From the NCBI GenBank assembly GCA_017417385.1, contig JAFPZF010000052.1, positions 1 to 57,272 of the forward strand: a stretch of DNA of 57,272 nt, written 5' to 3'. This DNA is from Bacteroidales bacterium (lineage in GTDB: Bacteria; Bacteroidota; Bacteroidia; Bacteroidales; Marinilabiliaceae). Position 1 is the first letter of the stretch. The number at the start of each line of letters is the position of its first letter. Positions 1 through 7,917 of the stretch are shown here, one piece after another. Below the pieces are notes generated by a model. The model ran no database searches and was not told the DNA's origin. It saw only the letters and a program-made list of their open reading frames with translations. The translations under genes and the position numbers were made by a program.

Positions 1-263
1 CCTTTCTCACGCTCGGCAATTGGAGCAAGCTCCATTGCACTCGCTTAATCGAAAGGTTTCCTCCAGTAAACTCCGGTATTCAAAGTCTCGTGCGCCTTGG
101 CTTCGCCTCATGTGCTACCGCTCGGCAATTAGAGCAAGCTCATTGACTAGCGTCTTACTTTCTCACGCTCGGCAGAACGAGCAAGTTCGTTCTGCATTCG
201 CTTAATCGAAAGTATGCACTCGCTTAATCGCACAAGTGAAAAATCTAATTTCTAGAACTCCCC
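1..263. repeat. Palindrome-rich intergenic repeat element, left part outside the window
   Basis: Three units of the form CGCTCGGCA...AGCAAGCT...TGC...CGCTTAATCG lie at about 15-50, 119-155 and 167-211. The right end, read on the minus strand from 263, is GGGGAGTTCTAGAAATTAG followed by about 30 bases nearly identical to the left end of the element at 48453-48713, so the two copies are in opposite orientation. The other terminus would lie just outside the window. No ORF in it looks like a real gene. This is a non-coding, MITE-like family. Confidence 0.75.
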
Positions 264-278
264 TTAGAATAATCAGAC

Positions 279-318
279 CCGAGGGCTGCTAGCGGATGCT
301 GGCAGCCCTCGGTGTTTA
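279..318 (+). terminator. Hairpin terminator ahead of argR
   Basis: A perfect 11-bp stem CCGAGGGCTGC (279-289) / GCAGCCCTCGG (302-312) with a 12-nt loop is followed by TGTTTA. It probably ends transcription of a gene left of the window. The T-run is short, so efficiency is uncertain. Confidence 0.55.
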
Positions 319-392
319 TACACACTTAGCCCTCACAGAGACCCCATTGAAAAATATTTTCCACTTCAAGAACAACATTCAAGTATATTGTA

Positions 393-400
393 TATTTTTG
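393..400 (+). promoter_or_regulatory. Bacteroidetes minus-7 box of argR
   Basis: TATTTTTG fits the TAnnTTTG consensus. It lies 28 nt before the proposed GTG start and just before a palindromic ARG-box candidate, which would place the operator at the start of transcription. No clear minus-33 element is visible. Confidence 0.5.
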
Positions 401-409
401 CAGTCGAAA

Positions 410-423
410 TGTATAAATATACA
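410..423 (+). promoter_or_regulatory. Candidate ARG box (ArgR operator) at argR
   Basis: TGTATAAATATACA is an inverted repeat (TGTATA-AA-TATACA). It matches the site before argG at 1578-1591 at 13 of 14 positions. Its size and AT-rich symmetry fit ArgR operators, and its place between promoter and start codon suggests autoregulation. This is inference; no binding data exist here. Confidence 0.5.
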
Positions 424-427
424 GAGT

Positions 428-880
428 GTGACTGCTAACAATAAAAGAGAACGGCTTCTGACTCTCCGTCAAATAGTCGCAAACAAGGATGTCCATCAAC
501 AGGACGTCCTCCTCAGCGAACTGCGCAACGAGGGCTTCTCCGTCACGCAGGCGACCCTCAGCCGAGACCTCAAGGAGCTGGGCATCAGCAAGGTTCCCGA
601 CGGCGAGGGGGGGTATCGCTACACTCAGCACAATGACAAGTCCATCTCAACGAAGTCCGACAAGGTGCTATCCGGCATAGTCAGCATCGAGGTCTCTGGG
701 CAGATGGCAGTCGTCAAGACCCTCCCGGGCTACGCCAGCGTCGCCGGCACGCTCGTCGACAGCCGCCGGCTTCCCCAGGTGATGGGGTCAATCGCTGGTG
801 ACGACACGCTGCTTGTCGTCCTCAGGCAGGGGACAGACGTCACACAGGCACAAAATGATTTAAAACAATTGTTTTTCTGA
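428..880 (+). CDS. argR: Arginine repressor ArgR
   Basis: Arginine-sensing repressor of the arginine genes. The open frame reaches back to an ATG at 296, but that part overlaps a terminator hairpin, the minus-7 box and the operator and looks non-coding. GTG at 428 gives 150 residues, the normal ArgR length, so I chose it. The N-terminal winged helix carries the family motif TQATLSRDLKELGI. The C-terminal oligomerisation and arginine-binding domain carries LPGYASVAGTLVD and IAGDDTLLVVL. It heads a co-directional cluster with the GNAT gene, argG, argC and argD. The start is inferred; the identity is secure. Confidence 0.9.
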   Translation: MTANNKRERLLTLRQIVANKDVHQQDVLLSELRNEGFSVTQATLSRDLKELGISKVPDGEGGYRYTQHNDKSISTKSDKVLSGIVSIEVSGQMAVVKTLPGYASVAGTLVDSRRLPQVMGSIAGDDTLLVVLRQGTDVTQAQNDLKQLFF

Positions 881-908
881 TAGTCTTATCATAACTTTAA
901 GGAGACAA

Positions 909-1559
909 ATGAGTAGGACACAAGACAAGAGCCCCGACTTTACGATCGTCGTGGCAACAGAGGCTCACCTCAAGTACGTCGACGAGATTCTCCAGACGAT
1001 TAGCGACGCTGCGAAGGTGAGAGGCACTGGTATAGCCAAGCGTAACCCAGGATACGTCAAGCAGAAGATGAGAGAAGGCAAGGCGGTCATCGCTCTTGAT
1101 GGCGAGCGCTTCGCCGGCTTCAGCTACATAGAGACGTGGGAACACAAGCACTACGTGACGACCTCTGGTCTTATCGTCCGCGACGAATACAGAGGCTGTG
1201 GACTCTCTCGTCGCATCAAGCACATGACATTCACCCTCGCGCGACTGCGCTGGCCAGAGGCAAAGATCTTCAGCCTCACATCTGGTGCGGCAGTCATGAA
1301 ACTCAACACCGACCACGGATACGTCCCTGTCACGTTCGCCCAGTTGACCGACGACGAGACATTCTGGAAGGGCTGTGAGGGCTGCATCAACCACGACATC
1401 CTCGTTCGTACCGGTCGTCGCTACTGTGTCTGCACAGGTATGCTCTACGACCCCGAGAGGCCACGCTCAGTCAGAGATGCCGACGAGGAGATCGACAAGG
1501 ACCCGGGCGTAAGAGAGAGGATATTGGAAGCCTTCCCAAACGGATTTCCAGAAGATTAA
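909..1559 (+). CDS. GNAT-family N-acyltransferase of the arginine cluster
   Basis: A 216-residue GNAT protein. The acyl-CoA-binding region around EYRGCGLSRRIKHM (about residues 96-109) is the recognisable motif A. Strong Shine-Dalgarno-like AAGGAG precedes the ATG by a few bases. It lies between argR and argG, and no argA or argJ is seen, so it probably performs the first acylation of glutamate. Bacteroides are known to make arginine through N-succinyl intermediates, so the acyl donor could be succinyl-CoA or acetyl-CoA. The C-terminal half has a CEGC pair and a YCVC pair (cysteines near residues 156-178), which could bind metal. Role is inferred from context; family is clear. Confidence 0.75.
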   Translation: MSRTQDKSPDFTIVVATEAHLKYVDEILQTISDAAKVRGTGIAKRNPGYVKQKMREGKAVIALDGERFAGFSYIETWEHKHYVTTSGLIVRDEYRGCGLSRRIKHMTFTLARLRWPEAKIFSLTSGAAVMKLNTDHGYVPVTFAQLTDDETFWKGCEGCINHDILVRTGRRYCVCTGMLYDPERPRSVRDADEEIDKDPGVRERILEAFPNGFPED

Positions 1560-1577
1560 CCGACGTATTCACATAAT

Positions 1578-1591
1578 TGTATAAACATACA
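1578..1591 (+). promoter_or_regulatory. Candidate ARG box before argG
   Basis: TGTATAAACATACA differs from the palindrome at 410-423 by one base. It lies 8 nt before the argG start codon in the 40-bp gap after the GNAT gene. Two near-identical sites at the two likeliest control points support a shared regulator, most simply ArgR. Confidence 0.5.
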
Positions 1592-1599
1592 CAAGATAT

Positions 1600-2823
1600 A
1601 TGGAAGCCAAGAAGAAAGTTGTAGTGGCATTCAGCGGAGGTCTCGACACCTCATTCACTGTCATGTACCTTGCCCTCGAAAAGGGCTACGAAGTCTACGC
1701 CGCATGCGCCAACACGGGCGGCTTCAGCCCCGAGCAGCTCAAGGCCAACGAGGAGAACGCCTACAAACTCGGAGCGAAGGAGTACGTCACCCTCGACGTC
1801 ACGAAGGAGTACTACTCCAAGAGCATCCGCTACATGATCTATGGCAACGTCCTCCGCAACAACACCTACCCGATCTCAGTCTCCTCGGAGCGTATATTTC
1901 AGGGCATGGCAATTGCCCGCTACGCTAAGCAGATCGGTGCACAGGCAATAGCACACGGTTCGACGGGAGCAGGCAACGACCAGGTACGCTTCGACATGAC
2001 TTTCCTCGTCATGGCTCCAGACATGGAGATCATCACGCTCACACGCGACATGGCCCTCACTCGCCAGTTCGAGGTCGACTACCTCAACCAGCACGGCTTC
2101 AAGGCAGACTTCACGAAGCTGAAGTACTCCTACAACGTCGGACTCTGGGGAACATCCATCTGCGGTGGTGAGATTCTCGACTCCGCACAGGGGCTCCCGG
2201 AGAGTGCATACCTCAAGCAGGTCACCAACAACGGCGAGGAGGACATAAAGATAGAGTTCGACAAGGGCGAGATTGTCGCTGTCAATGGCGAGAAGTTCAC
2301 CGACAAGGTGGCAGCCATCCAGAAGATAGAGTCGATCGCCGCACCATACGGCATCGGTCGTGACATGCACGTCGGCGACACCATCATCGGCATCAAGGGT
2401 CGAGTAGGCTTCGAGGCTGCAGCGCCAATGCTCATCATCGCCGCTCACCGATTCCTCGAGAAGTTCACCCTGTCCAAGTGGCAGCAGTACTGGAAGGACC
2501 AGATCTCCAACTGGTACGGACAGTTCCTCCACGAGAGCCAGTACCTCGAGCCAGTCATGAGAGACATGGAGGCCATGCTCGTCGAGAGCCAGAGGAACGT
2601 CAGTGGCACAGTCACGATGCACCTCATGCCACGCACGTTCTCCACCGTCGGCGTCGAGAGCAAGAACGACCTCGTCAAGAACAAGTTCGGCGAGTATGGC
2701 GAGATGCAGAAGGGCTGGACGAGCGAGGACGCCAAGGGCTTCATCAAAGTCCTCTCGACACCGCTCCGCGCATACTATGCTAACCACAAGGACGAAGCAG
2801 AACGTATCGAGAAGGAGCTATGA
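1600..2823 (+). CDS. argG: Argininosuccinate synthase
   Basis: ATP-dependent joining of citrulline and aspartate to argininosuccinate, the penultimate arginine step, in the cytoplasm. The 407-residue product has the N-type ATP-pyrophosphatase loop AFSGGLDTS (about residues 9-17) and the nucleotide and citrulline region AHGSTGAGNDQVRF (about 118-131). Length is normal for the family. The end overlaps the argC start by 4 bp (ATGA-type), so the two are probably translationally coupled. A candidate ARG box lies just before the start. Confidence 0.93.
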   Translation: MEAKKKVVVAFSGGLDTSFTVMYLALEKGYEVYAACANTGGFSPEQLKANEENAYKLGAKEYVTLDVTKEYYSKSIRYMIYGNVLRNNTYPISVSSERIFQGMAIARYAKQIGAQAIAHGSTGAGNDQVRFDMTFLVMAPDMEIITLTRDMALTRQFEVDYLNQHGFKADFTKLKYSYNVGLWGTSICGGEILDSAQGLPESAYLKQVTNNGEEDIKIEFDKGEIVAVNGEKFTDKVAAIQKIESIAAPYGIGRDMHVGDTIIGIKGRVGFEAAAPMLIIAAHRFLEKFTLSKWQQYWKDQISNWYGQFLHESQYLEPVMRDMEAMLVESQRNVSGTVTMHLMPRTFSTVGVESKNDLVKNKFGEYGEMQKGWTSEDAKGFIKVLSTPLRAYYANHKDEAERIEKEL

Positions 2824-3785
2824 TAAAGGTTGGAATCATCGGAGCTGCCGGCTACACAGCCGGCGAGCTCCTCCGCATACTCGTCAATCACCCGTGGGCC
2901 ACGGTCGTCTTTGCGCAGAGCGAGAGCCATGCAGGAGAGCCAGTATGGAGTGCGCACTCTGACCTCATCGGCGAGACGAGCCTGACGTTCACCGGAGTGG
3001 CGGACGTCAACACGGCAGACGTCATCTTCCTCTGCATGGGACACGGCAAGAGCCGCTCTTACGTCGAGTCACTGCCGGCAAACTTCTCGGGCAAGATCAT
3101 CGACCTCAGCAACGACTATCGCCTGCAAGCTACCGCTGACGGCTTCGTCTATGGACTGCCGGAAGCCTTCCGCCAGGACATCAAGGCGGCAGACAAGATA
3201 GCCAACCCAGGATGCTTCGCGACCGCCATCCAGCTTGCGTTGCTCCCGATGGCAAAGGCAGACAAGCTCGGCGAGGTTCACGTCACCGGCATAACAGGAT
3301 CTACGGGTGCGGGCCAGAAGCCAAGCGAGACGACGCACTTCAGCTGGAGAGCCAACAACCTCTCAGTCTACAAGGCGTTCACCCATCAGCACCTCGGCGA
3401 GATCGGCGAGACTCTCCATCGCCTCAGCCCAAGCTACAAGGGACAGATGAACTTCGTCCCTATACGCGGCGCCTTCCCTCGTGGCATCATGGCGAGCGTC
3501 TATTTCGAGTGCGACATGGAGGAGGACGAGGCACGCAAGCTGTATGACGACTACTACCGCGACGAGCCATTCGTCCACGTCATCGACGCAGAGCCCGACC
3601 TGAAGATGGTCGTCAACACCAACAAGTGCGTCCTCGGCGTCCACAAGCACGGCACCAAGCTCCACGTAGTCTCTTTCATCGACAACCTCGTCAAGGGTGC
3701 TGCAGGACAGGCAGTCGAGAACATGAACCTGATGTTCGGACTCCCGGAGAACACAGGCCTTAACCTCAAACCTATCGGATTTTAA
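2820..3785 (+). CDS. argC: N-acetyl(succinyl)-gamma-glutamyl-phosphate reductase
   Basis: NADPH-dependent reduction of the acyl-glutamyl phosphate to the semialdehyde. The 321-residue product begins with a Rossmann motif GAAGYTAGEL and has the active-site cysteine in ANPGCFATAI (near residue 130), the usual ArgC signature. Its start overlaps argG by 4 bp and argD follows after 3 bp. In this clade the natural substrate may be the N-succinyl form; the sequence does not decide this. Confidence 0.92.
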   Translation: MIKVGIIGAAGYTAGELLRILVNHPWATVVFAQSESHAGEPVWSAHSDLIGETSLTFTGVADVNTADVIFLCMGHGKSRSYVESLPANFSGKIIDLSNDYRLQATADGFVYGLPEAFRQDIKAADKIANPGCFATAIQLALLPMAKADKLGEVHVTGITGSTGAGQKPSETTHFSWRANNLSVYKAFTHQHLGEIGETLHRLSPSYKGQMNFVPIRGAFPRGIMASVYFECDMEEDEARKLYDDYYRDEPFVHVIDAEPDLKMVVNTNKCVLGVHKHGTKLHVVSFIDNLVKGAAGQAVENMNLMFGLPENTGLNLKPIGF

Positions 3786-3788
3786 GAC

Positions 3789-4922
3789 ATGAATCTTTTC
3801 GACGTATATACGCTCTTCGACGTCATCCCCGTCAAAGGTCAGGGATGCCACGTCTGGGACGACAAGGGGACAGAGTACCTCGACCTCTATGGTGGTCACG
3901 CCGTCATCAGCATCGGCCATACACATCCACACTATGTGAAGGCAGTCACAGACCAGCTCAACAAGATCGGCTTCTACTCGAATAGCGTCATCAACCCGCT
4001 ACAGAGCAAGCTCGCCGAGAAGCTTGGCAAGCTGAGCGGACTCACCGACTACAGCCTCTTCCTCTGCAACAGCGGAGCCGAGGCCAACGAGAACGCCCTC
4101 AAGCTCGCCTCGTTCCATACGGGACGCAGCAAGGTCGTCGCCTTCCGCCATAGCTTCCACGGACGTACGAGCGGTGCTGTCGCAGTGACAGACAACCCCA
4201 AGATAGTCTCGCCGTTCAACGCGTGCCACCAGGTATGCTGGGCAAACCTCAACGACAAGGATAGCGTCTGGAGCTACCTCTCAGCAGGGGACGTCGCAGC
4301 AGTCATCATCGAAGGCGTCCAGGGTGTCGGCGGCATCAACATCCCGACACCACAGTTTCTCGCCGACCTCCGCGAGATGTGCGACAAGACAGGCACACAG
4401 CTAGTTCTCGACGAGATACAGAGCGGCTACGGCAGGACGGGCAAGTTCTTCGCCTATCAGCACTCCGACATCAAGCCAGACATCGTGACCCTCGCCAAGG
4501 GCATCGCCAACGGCTTCCCTGTCGGTGCCATCATGGTCAACCCGAAATTCGAGCCAGTCAAGGGCAGACTCGGGACAACCTTCGGCGGCAACTACCTCGG
4601 AATGGCAGCCGCTATCGCAGTCGCTGAAGTCTATGAAGACGAAAAGCTGGAGAAGAACTCAGCAGAAATCGGCAAGTACCTCCTCGACTCCATCAAGACC
4701 ATCGCCAAGGGTTCCGACAAGATAAAGGACGTCCGTGGTGTCGGCCTCATGATAGGCATCGAGTTCCATGAGCCCATGGCCGAGATCAGGAAGAAACTGC
4801 TCTTCGAGAAGCACATCTTCACGGGTGTGGCAGGCGCCAACATGATACGCCTACTGCCGCCACTATGCCTCACCAAGGACGAGGCAGATAGATTCCTCAC
4901 TGCTTTCAAGGAGGTTATCTAA
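3789..4922 (+). CDS. argD: Acetyl(succinyl)ornithine aminotransferase
   Basis: PLP-dependent class III aminotransferase that converts the acyl-glutamate semialdehyde to acylornithine. The 377-residue product shows the CNSGAEANENALKLA cofactor loop, LDEIQSGYGRTGKF, and the PLP lysine in TLAKGIANGFP. It follows argC after 3 bp and completes the visible part of the arginine cluster; argB, argF and argH are not in the window. Confidence 0.92.
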   Translation: MNLFDVYTLFDVIPVKGQGCHVWDDKGTEYLDLYGGHAVISIGHTHPHYVKAVTDQLNKIGFYSNSVINPLQSKLAEKLGKLSGLTDYSLFLCNSGAEANENALKLASFHTGRSKVVAFRHSFHGRTSGAVAVTDNPKIVSPFNACHQVCWANLNDKDSVWSYLSAGDVAAVIIEGVQGVGGINIPTPQFLADLREMCDKTGTQLVLDEIQSGYGRTGKFFAYQHSDIKPDIVTLAKGIANGFPVGAIMVNPKFEPVKGRLGTTFGGNYLGMAAAIAVAEVYEDEKLEKNSAEIGKYLLDSIKTIAKGSDKIKDVRGVGLMIGIEFHEPMAEIRKKLLFEKHIFTGVAGANMIRLLPPLCLTKDEADRFLTAFKEVI

Positions 4923-4933
4923 CCGTTGCCACT

Positions 4934-5413
4934 ATGCTTCAAGAAGGTATCATTGCACCGCCGTTCCGGTTACCAGACCAGAACGGCGTCTTGCGCTCCC
5001 TCGACGAGTGGCGCGGCAAGAAAGTCGTACTATATTTCTACTCGAAGGACAACACGAGCGGCTGCACCAAGCAGGCACAAGGCTTCCAGGAGCACCTCGG
5101 CGAGTTTCTTGCTGCCGGTTACGACGTCATCGGCATCAGCAAAGACACGGTGGAGAGCCACCGCAAGTTTGCCGACAAGCATGGACTGAAATTCACGCTC
5201 CTCGCCGATACAGACCTGGCCGTCCATGAGGCTTACGACGTCCGTAAGGAGAAAAACATGTATGGCAAGAAAGTAATAGGCACAGTCCGAACAACTTACA
5301 TCATTGACGAAAAAGGGACAATAGTCAAGGCAATAGGCAAGGTGACGGCAGCGACAAGCGCGACCGACACACTCTGCTGCCTCAACGACGTCTGCTCCCT
5401 CTCTTCTCGCTAA
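4934..5413 (+). CDS. bcp: Bcp/PrxQ-type peroxiredoxin
   Basis: Thiol peroxidase of the AhpC-TSA superfamily that reduces hydroperoxides with thioredoxin. In its 159 residues the peroxidatic cysteine is C44 in DNTSGCTKQA, where most relatives have TPGCT. The resolving cysteine five residues on, found in many Bcp proteins, is absent, so it is either a 1-Cys type or uses C148 or C149 near the C terminus. It follows argD after 11 bp and shares its strand, so it may ride on the same transcript. Confidence 0.85.
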   Translation: MLQEGIIAPPFRLPDQNGVLRSLDEWRGKKVVLYFYSKDNTSGCTKQAQGFQEHLGEFLAAGYDVIGISKDTVESHRKFADKHGLKFTLLADTDLAVHEAYDVRKEKNMYGKKVIGTVRTTYIIDEKGTIVKAIGKVTAATSATDTLCCLNDVCSLSSR

Positions 5414-5425
5414 CAGCTATTATAG

Positions 5426-6541
5426 ATGTCCGAACGTTTGAAAGTGCTGGCCGACGACAAGATCAAGAGTATCAAGGGTATACTGGAGAGTGTCGCCGAC
5501 ATCAGCTACAAGACGGGAACAGAAATCACTGCCGCCGACGTCGCCAACGTCGACGCCCTGCTCGTCAGGACGCGTACTCGATGTGACGAGACGCTGCTGA
5601 AGGGCTCCTCGCTACGCGCTGTCCTGACAGCTACCATTGGCTACGACCATATCGACACCGCCTACTGCGAGGCCAACAACATAATCTGGCGCAACGCCCC
5701 GGGCTGCAACTCAGCCTCGGTCGAACAATACATAGCTTCTACGCTTGCACACCTCTACCTCCATTCTGGCGTCAGCCTAGCTGGCAAGGTGATCGCTGTC
5801 GTAGGCGTCGGTCACGTCGGCAGCCGTGTCGCCAAGCTCTGCAAGGCTCTCGGCATGAAGGTACTGCTCGTAGATCCGCCACGTGCTGCTCGCGAAGGTT
5901 CTTCAGACTTTACAAGCCTCCGTGACGCTCTGCCAATTGCCGACTTCGTCACGCTACATACGCCGCTGACAAAGACTGGTCAAGACGCCACATTCCACTT
6001 GATAGGCAAGGAGACTGTCAAATATCTGAAGAAGGGAGTCGCGCTCATCAACACGTCGCGCGGACAGGTTGCCGACACGTCGGTCATCAAGGACGCTATC
6101 AAAGACGGCACAATATCTCACGTCGTCGTCGACGTATGGGAGAACGAGCCGAATATAGATACCGAGCTACTCGAAATGGCAACTATAGCCACTCCACATA
6201 TCGCAGGCTATAGCGCTGACAGTAAACTTAGGGCGACAGAGATGACAATCGACGCCTTCGAGGAGATATTCGGACTGAAGGTATCATGGGACAAGCCACA
6301 ACTGCCTCCTCCATCTGAGCCAATTATCGACGTCACAACGGCAACCACTGCTGTCGATGCAGCTTGCCTACTTTTCTCCAAGATCTACGACGTCACTGTC
6401 GACTCGCTCCCGCTAAAAGCGGAGCCGACGGCCTTCGAAAGACTTCGCGGCAACTATTGGCCTAGACGTGAGATAGGCGCTTATCAGGTCAAGGCTCGCA
6501 AGGAGCATCTCGAACTACTCCACCAGCTCGGTGTGAGGTAG
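5426..6541 (+). CDS. pdxB: 4-phosphoerythronate dehydrogenase (PdxB-like)
   Basis: NAD-dependent D-2-hydroxyacid dehydrogenase of the DXP-independent pyridoxal phosphate pathway. The 371 residues include the PdxB-type substrate stretch LTATIGYDHIDTAYCEANN and NAPGCNSASVEQY, the NAD loop VGVGHVGSRVAKL, and a C-terminal extension of the length of the PdxB dimerisation domain. Spacing to the peroxiredoxin is 12 bp and to recO 15 bp. A generic 2-hydroxyacid dehydrogenase is less likely given the APGCN motif. Confidence 0.85.
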   Translation: MSERLKVLADDKIKSIKGILESVADISYKTGTEITAADVANVDALLVRTRTRCDETLLKGSSLRAVLTATIGYDHIDTAYCEANNIIWRNAPGCNSASVEQYIASTLAHLYLHSGVSLAGKVIAVVGVGHVGSRVAKLCKALGMKVLLVDPPRAAREGSSDFTSLRDALPIADFVTLHTPLTKTGQDATFHLIGKETVKYLKKGVALINTSRGQVADTSVIKDAIKDGTISHVVVDVWENEPNIDTELLEMATIATPHIAGYSADSKLRATEMTIDAFEEIFGLKVSWDKPQLPPPSEPIIDVTTATTAVDAACLLFSKIYDVTVDSLPLKAEPTAFERLRGNYWPRREIGAYQVKARKEHLELLHQLGVR

Positions 6542-6556
6542 CCCACTGCCATCGTA

Positions 6557-7288
6557 ATGACCGAAGAGAAGGAACGCAAGGACAAGATCGAAGGTATCGT
6601 CCTGTCATCCGTCCGATATGGCGAGAGCTCGAGGATTGTCAACGTCCTGACGAGGGACGAGGGCAAGGCAGGCTTTATGCTCCGTCAGAATGGCAAGCAC
6701 AAGTCGGGCAGTGGGATGCTGCTTCCTCTCTCTGGTGTCGAGTTCATAGCCTCAGGAGGTCGCAAGGGCGGGATGAGAACCATGAAGGACCTGTCGCTTC
6801 GCCATACCCCTGCCTCCTTCGGTTCAGACCCTGTCAGACGTAGCGAGGCGTTCTTCATAGCCGAGCTCCTCTGCCATACCCTCCCCGACGGCATAGGCGA
6901 CGAACTCCTCTACGAATACGTCGAGAATAGCATTCTGACACTTGAACAGGGCATCGACGGGATAGCTAATTTCCATCTGTACTTCATGATGCACCTGACA
7001 GACTACATCGGCATCGCCCCGTCAGTCGAACGAGACGAGCATACACATTTCGACCTGCTCTCTGGCGAGTGGACAGACGGATTCGGCAACATGTCGAACT
7101 CCATCAGCGGCGAGGAGGCCGAACTCTGGTACGACCTCGAGAACGTAGCACTTGACGAGCTCAACTCCCTCAATCTCAACCGCAACAGTCGCCAGCAGCT
7201 CATTGATTTGATGCAGCGATACTACAGTCTGCACCACCCAGGCTTCACTCTTCTTAAGTCTCAAGACATTTTAGCTATGCTTGCGTAG
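6557..7288 (+). CDS. recO: DNA repair protein RecO
   Basis: Recombination mediator that helps load RecA onto SSB-coated DNA in the RecFOR pathway. The 243-residue product has the N-terminal OB-fold pattern (IEGIVLSSVRYGESSRIVNV, then a glycine-rich FMLRQNGKHKS segment) followed by a helical C-terminal part, and its length is typical. The zinc-binding cysteines found in some RecO proteins are absent, as is common in this phylum. Confidence 0.85.
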   Translation: MTEEKERKDKIEGIVLSSVRYGESSRIVNVLTRDEGKAGFMLRQNGKHKSGSGMLLPLSGVEFIASGGRKGGMRTMKDLSLRHTPASFGSDPVRRSEAFFIAELLCHTLPDGIGDELLYEYVENSILTLEQGIDGIANFHLYFMMHLTDYIGIAPSVERDEHTHFDLLSGEWTDGFGNMSNSISGEEAELWYDLENVALDELNSLNLNRNSRQQLIDLMQRYYSLHHPGFTLLKSQDILAMLA

Positions 7289-7309
7289 ACAACATGTTGC
7301 TGTTTTTAC

Positions 7310-7317
7310 TACCTTTG
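7310..7317 (+). promoter_or_regulatory. Minus-7 box of the bifunctional nuclease gene
   Basis: TACCTTTG fits TAnnTTTG exactly and lies 18 nt before the ATG at 7336, with a TTG about 27 nt upstream (7281) as a possible minus-33. It also argues against the longer frame from 7294, which would start inside the promoter. Confidence 0.5.
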
Positions 7318-7335
7318 GGAAGGAAAAGCATCAAT

Positions 7336-7908
7336 ATGGATTTCTACGACGACGAGGATATAGACGATATGGCTGTCAAGATGTATGTCGCAGCCATCAT
7401 GGACGTAGGACAGAGCAGCAGCTACAATCTCGTACTCAAGGAGGTGGAGGGTACGAGACATCTCGCAATGTCTATTGGCATTGCCGAGGCTCAGTCTATC
7501 GCCGTTTACCTCGAACGCGTCAGCCTCCCGAGACCATTGGCTCACGATATCACAGTGAACCTCCTCAGGCAGCTCGAATGCAACGTGAAGCACATCGTCA
7601 TCGAAGAGTTGCGTCAAGGATACTTCATATCGAGCATAGTCTGTGAAAAAGACGGCAATATGTTTAGTCTCGATGCTCGCACATCCGACGCCGTCGCCAT
7701 CGCCCTCAGAGTCTCCGCCCCAATATATGCTAAGGAAAGGGTGCTATTCGAACTCAATGGCCGTCCGGCTATCAAGCACCACAGGGAACTCAACGAATTG
7801 AGCGACGAAGAGATTAACAAAGAAATTGAGCGCGCCGTAGAAAAAGAAGACTACGAACGCGCTCAGATGCTTAAACGTGAACTCGACAGCCGTCACTCAG
7901 CCGAGTAA
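7336..7908 (+). CDS. Bifunctional nuclease family protein (DUF151) with UVR-like tail
   Basis: The first part (about residues 1-145) matches the bifunctional nuclease domain, with SIGIAEAQSIAVYLE and the characteristic LDARTSDAVAIALRV. The last 40 residues form a charged helix (EIERAVEKEDYERAQMLKREL) like a UvrB/UvrC motif, a combination usual for this family in Bacteroidetes. I chose the ATG at 7336 over 7294 because a promoter box lies between them. Predicted product 190 residues. In plants a DUF151 protein has DNase and RNase activity; the bacterial role is not settled. Confidence 0.8.
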   Translation: MDFYDDEDIDDMAVKMYVAAIMDVGQSSSYNLVLKEVEGTRHLAMSIGIAEAQSIAVYLERVSLPRPLAHDITVNLLRQLECNVKHIVIEELRQGYFISSIVCEKDGNMFSLDARTSDAVAIALRVSAPIYAKERVLFELNGRPAIKHHRELNELSDEEINKEIERAVEKEDYERAQMLKRELDSRHSAE

Positions 7909-7917
7909 ACTTCCAAT

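Noticed and set aside
1-240. Possible CRISPR-like array of repeated units
   Set aside because: Unit spacing and length vary, the units are palindromic, the whole block recurs in inverse orientation at 48453 with terminal repeats, and no cas gene is present. It fits a MITE-like element.
296-427. N-terminal extension of argR from the ATG at 296
   Set aside because: It covers a terminator hairpin, a TAnnTTTG box and an operator-like palindrome and has no ArgR homology. GTG at 428 gives the normal length.
1876-2787. Long minus-strand frame of 303 codons opposite argG
   Set aside because: It is a shadow of the high-GC argG codons and does not look like a real protein; several similar frames occur opposite argC, argD and metY.
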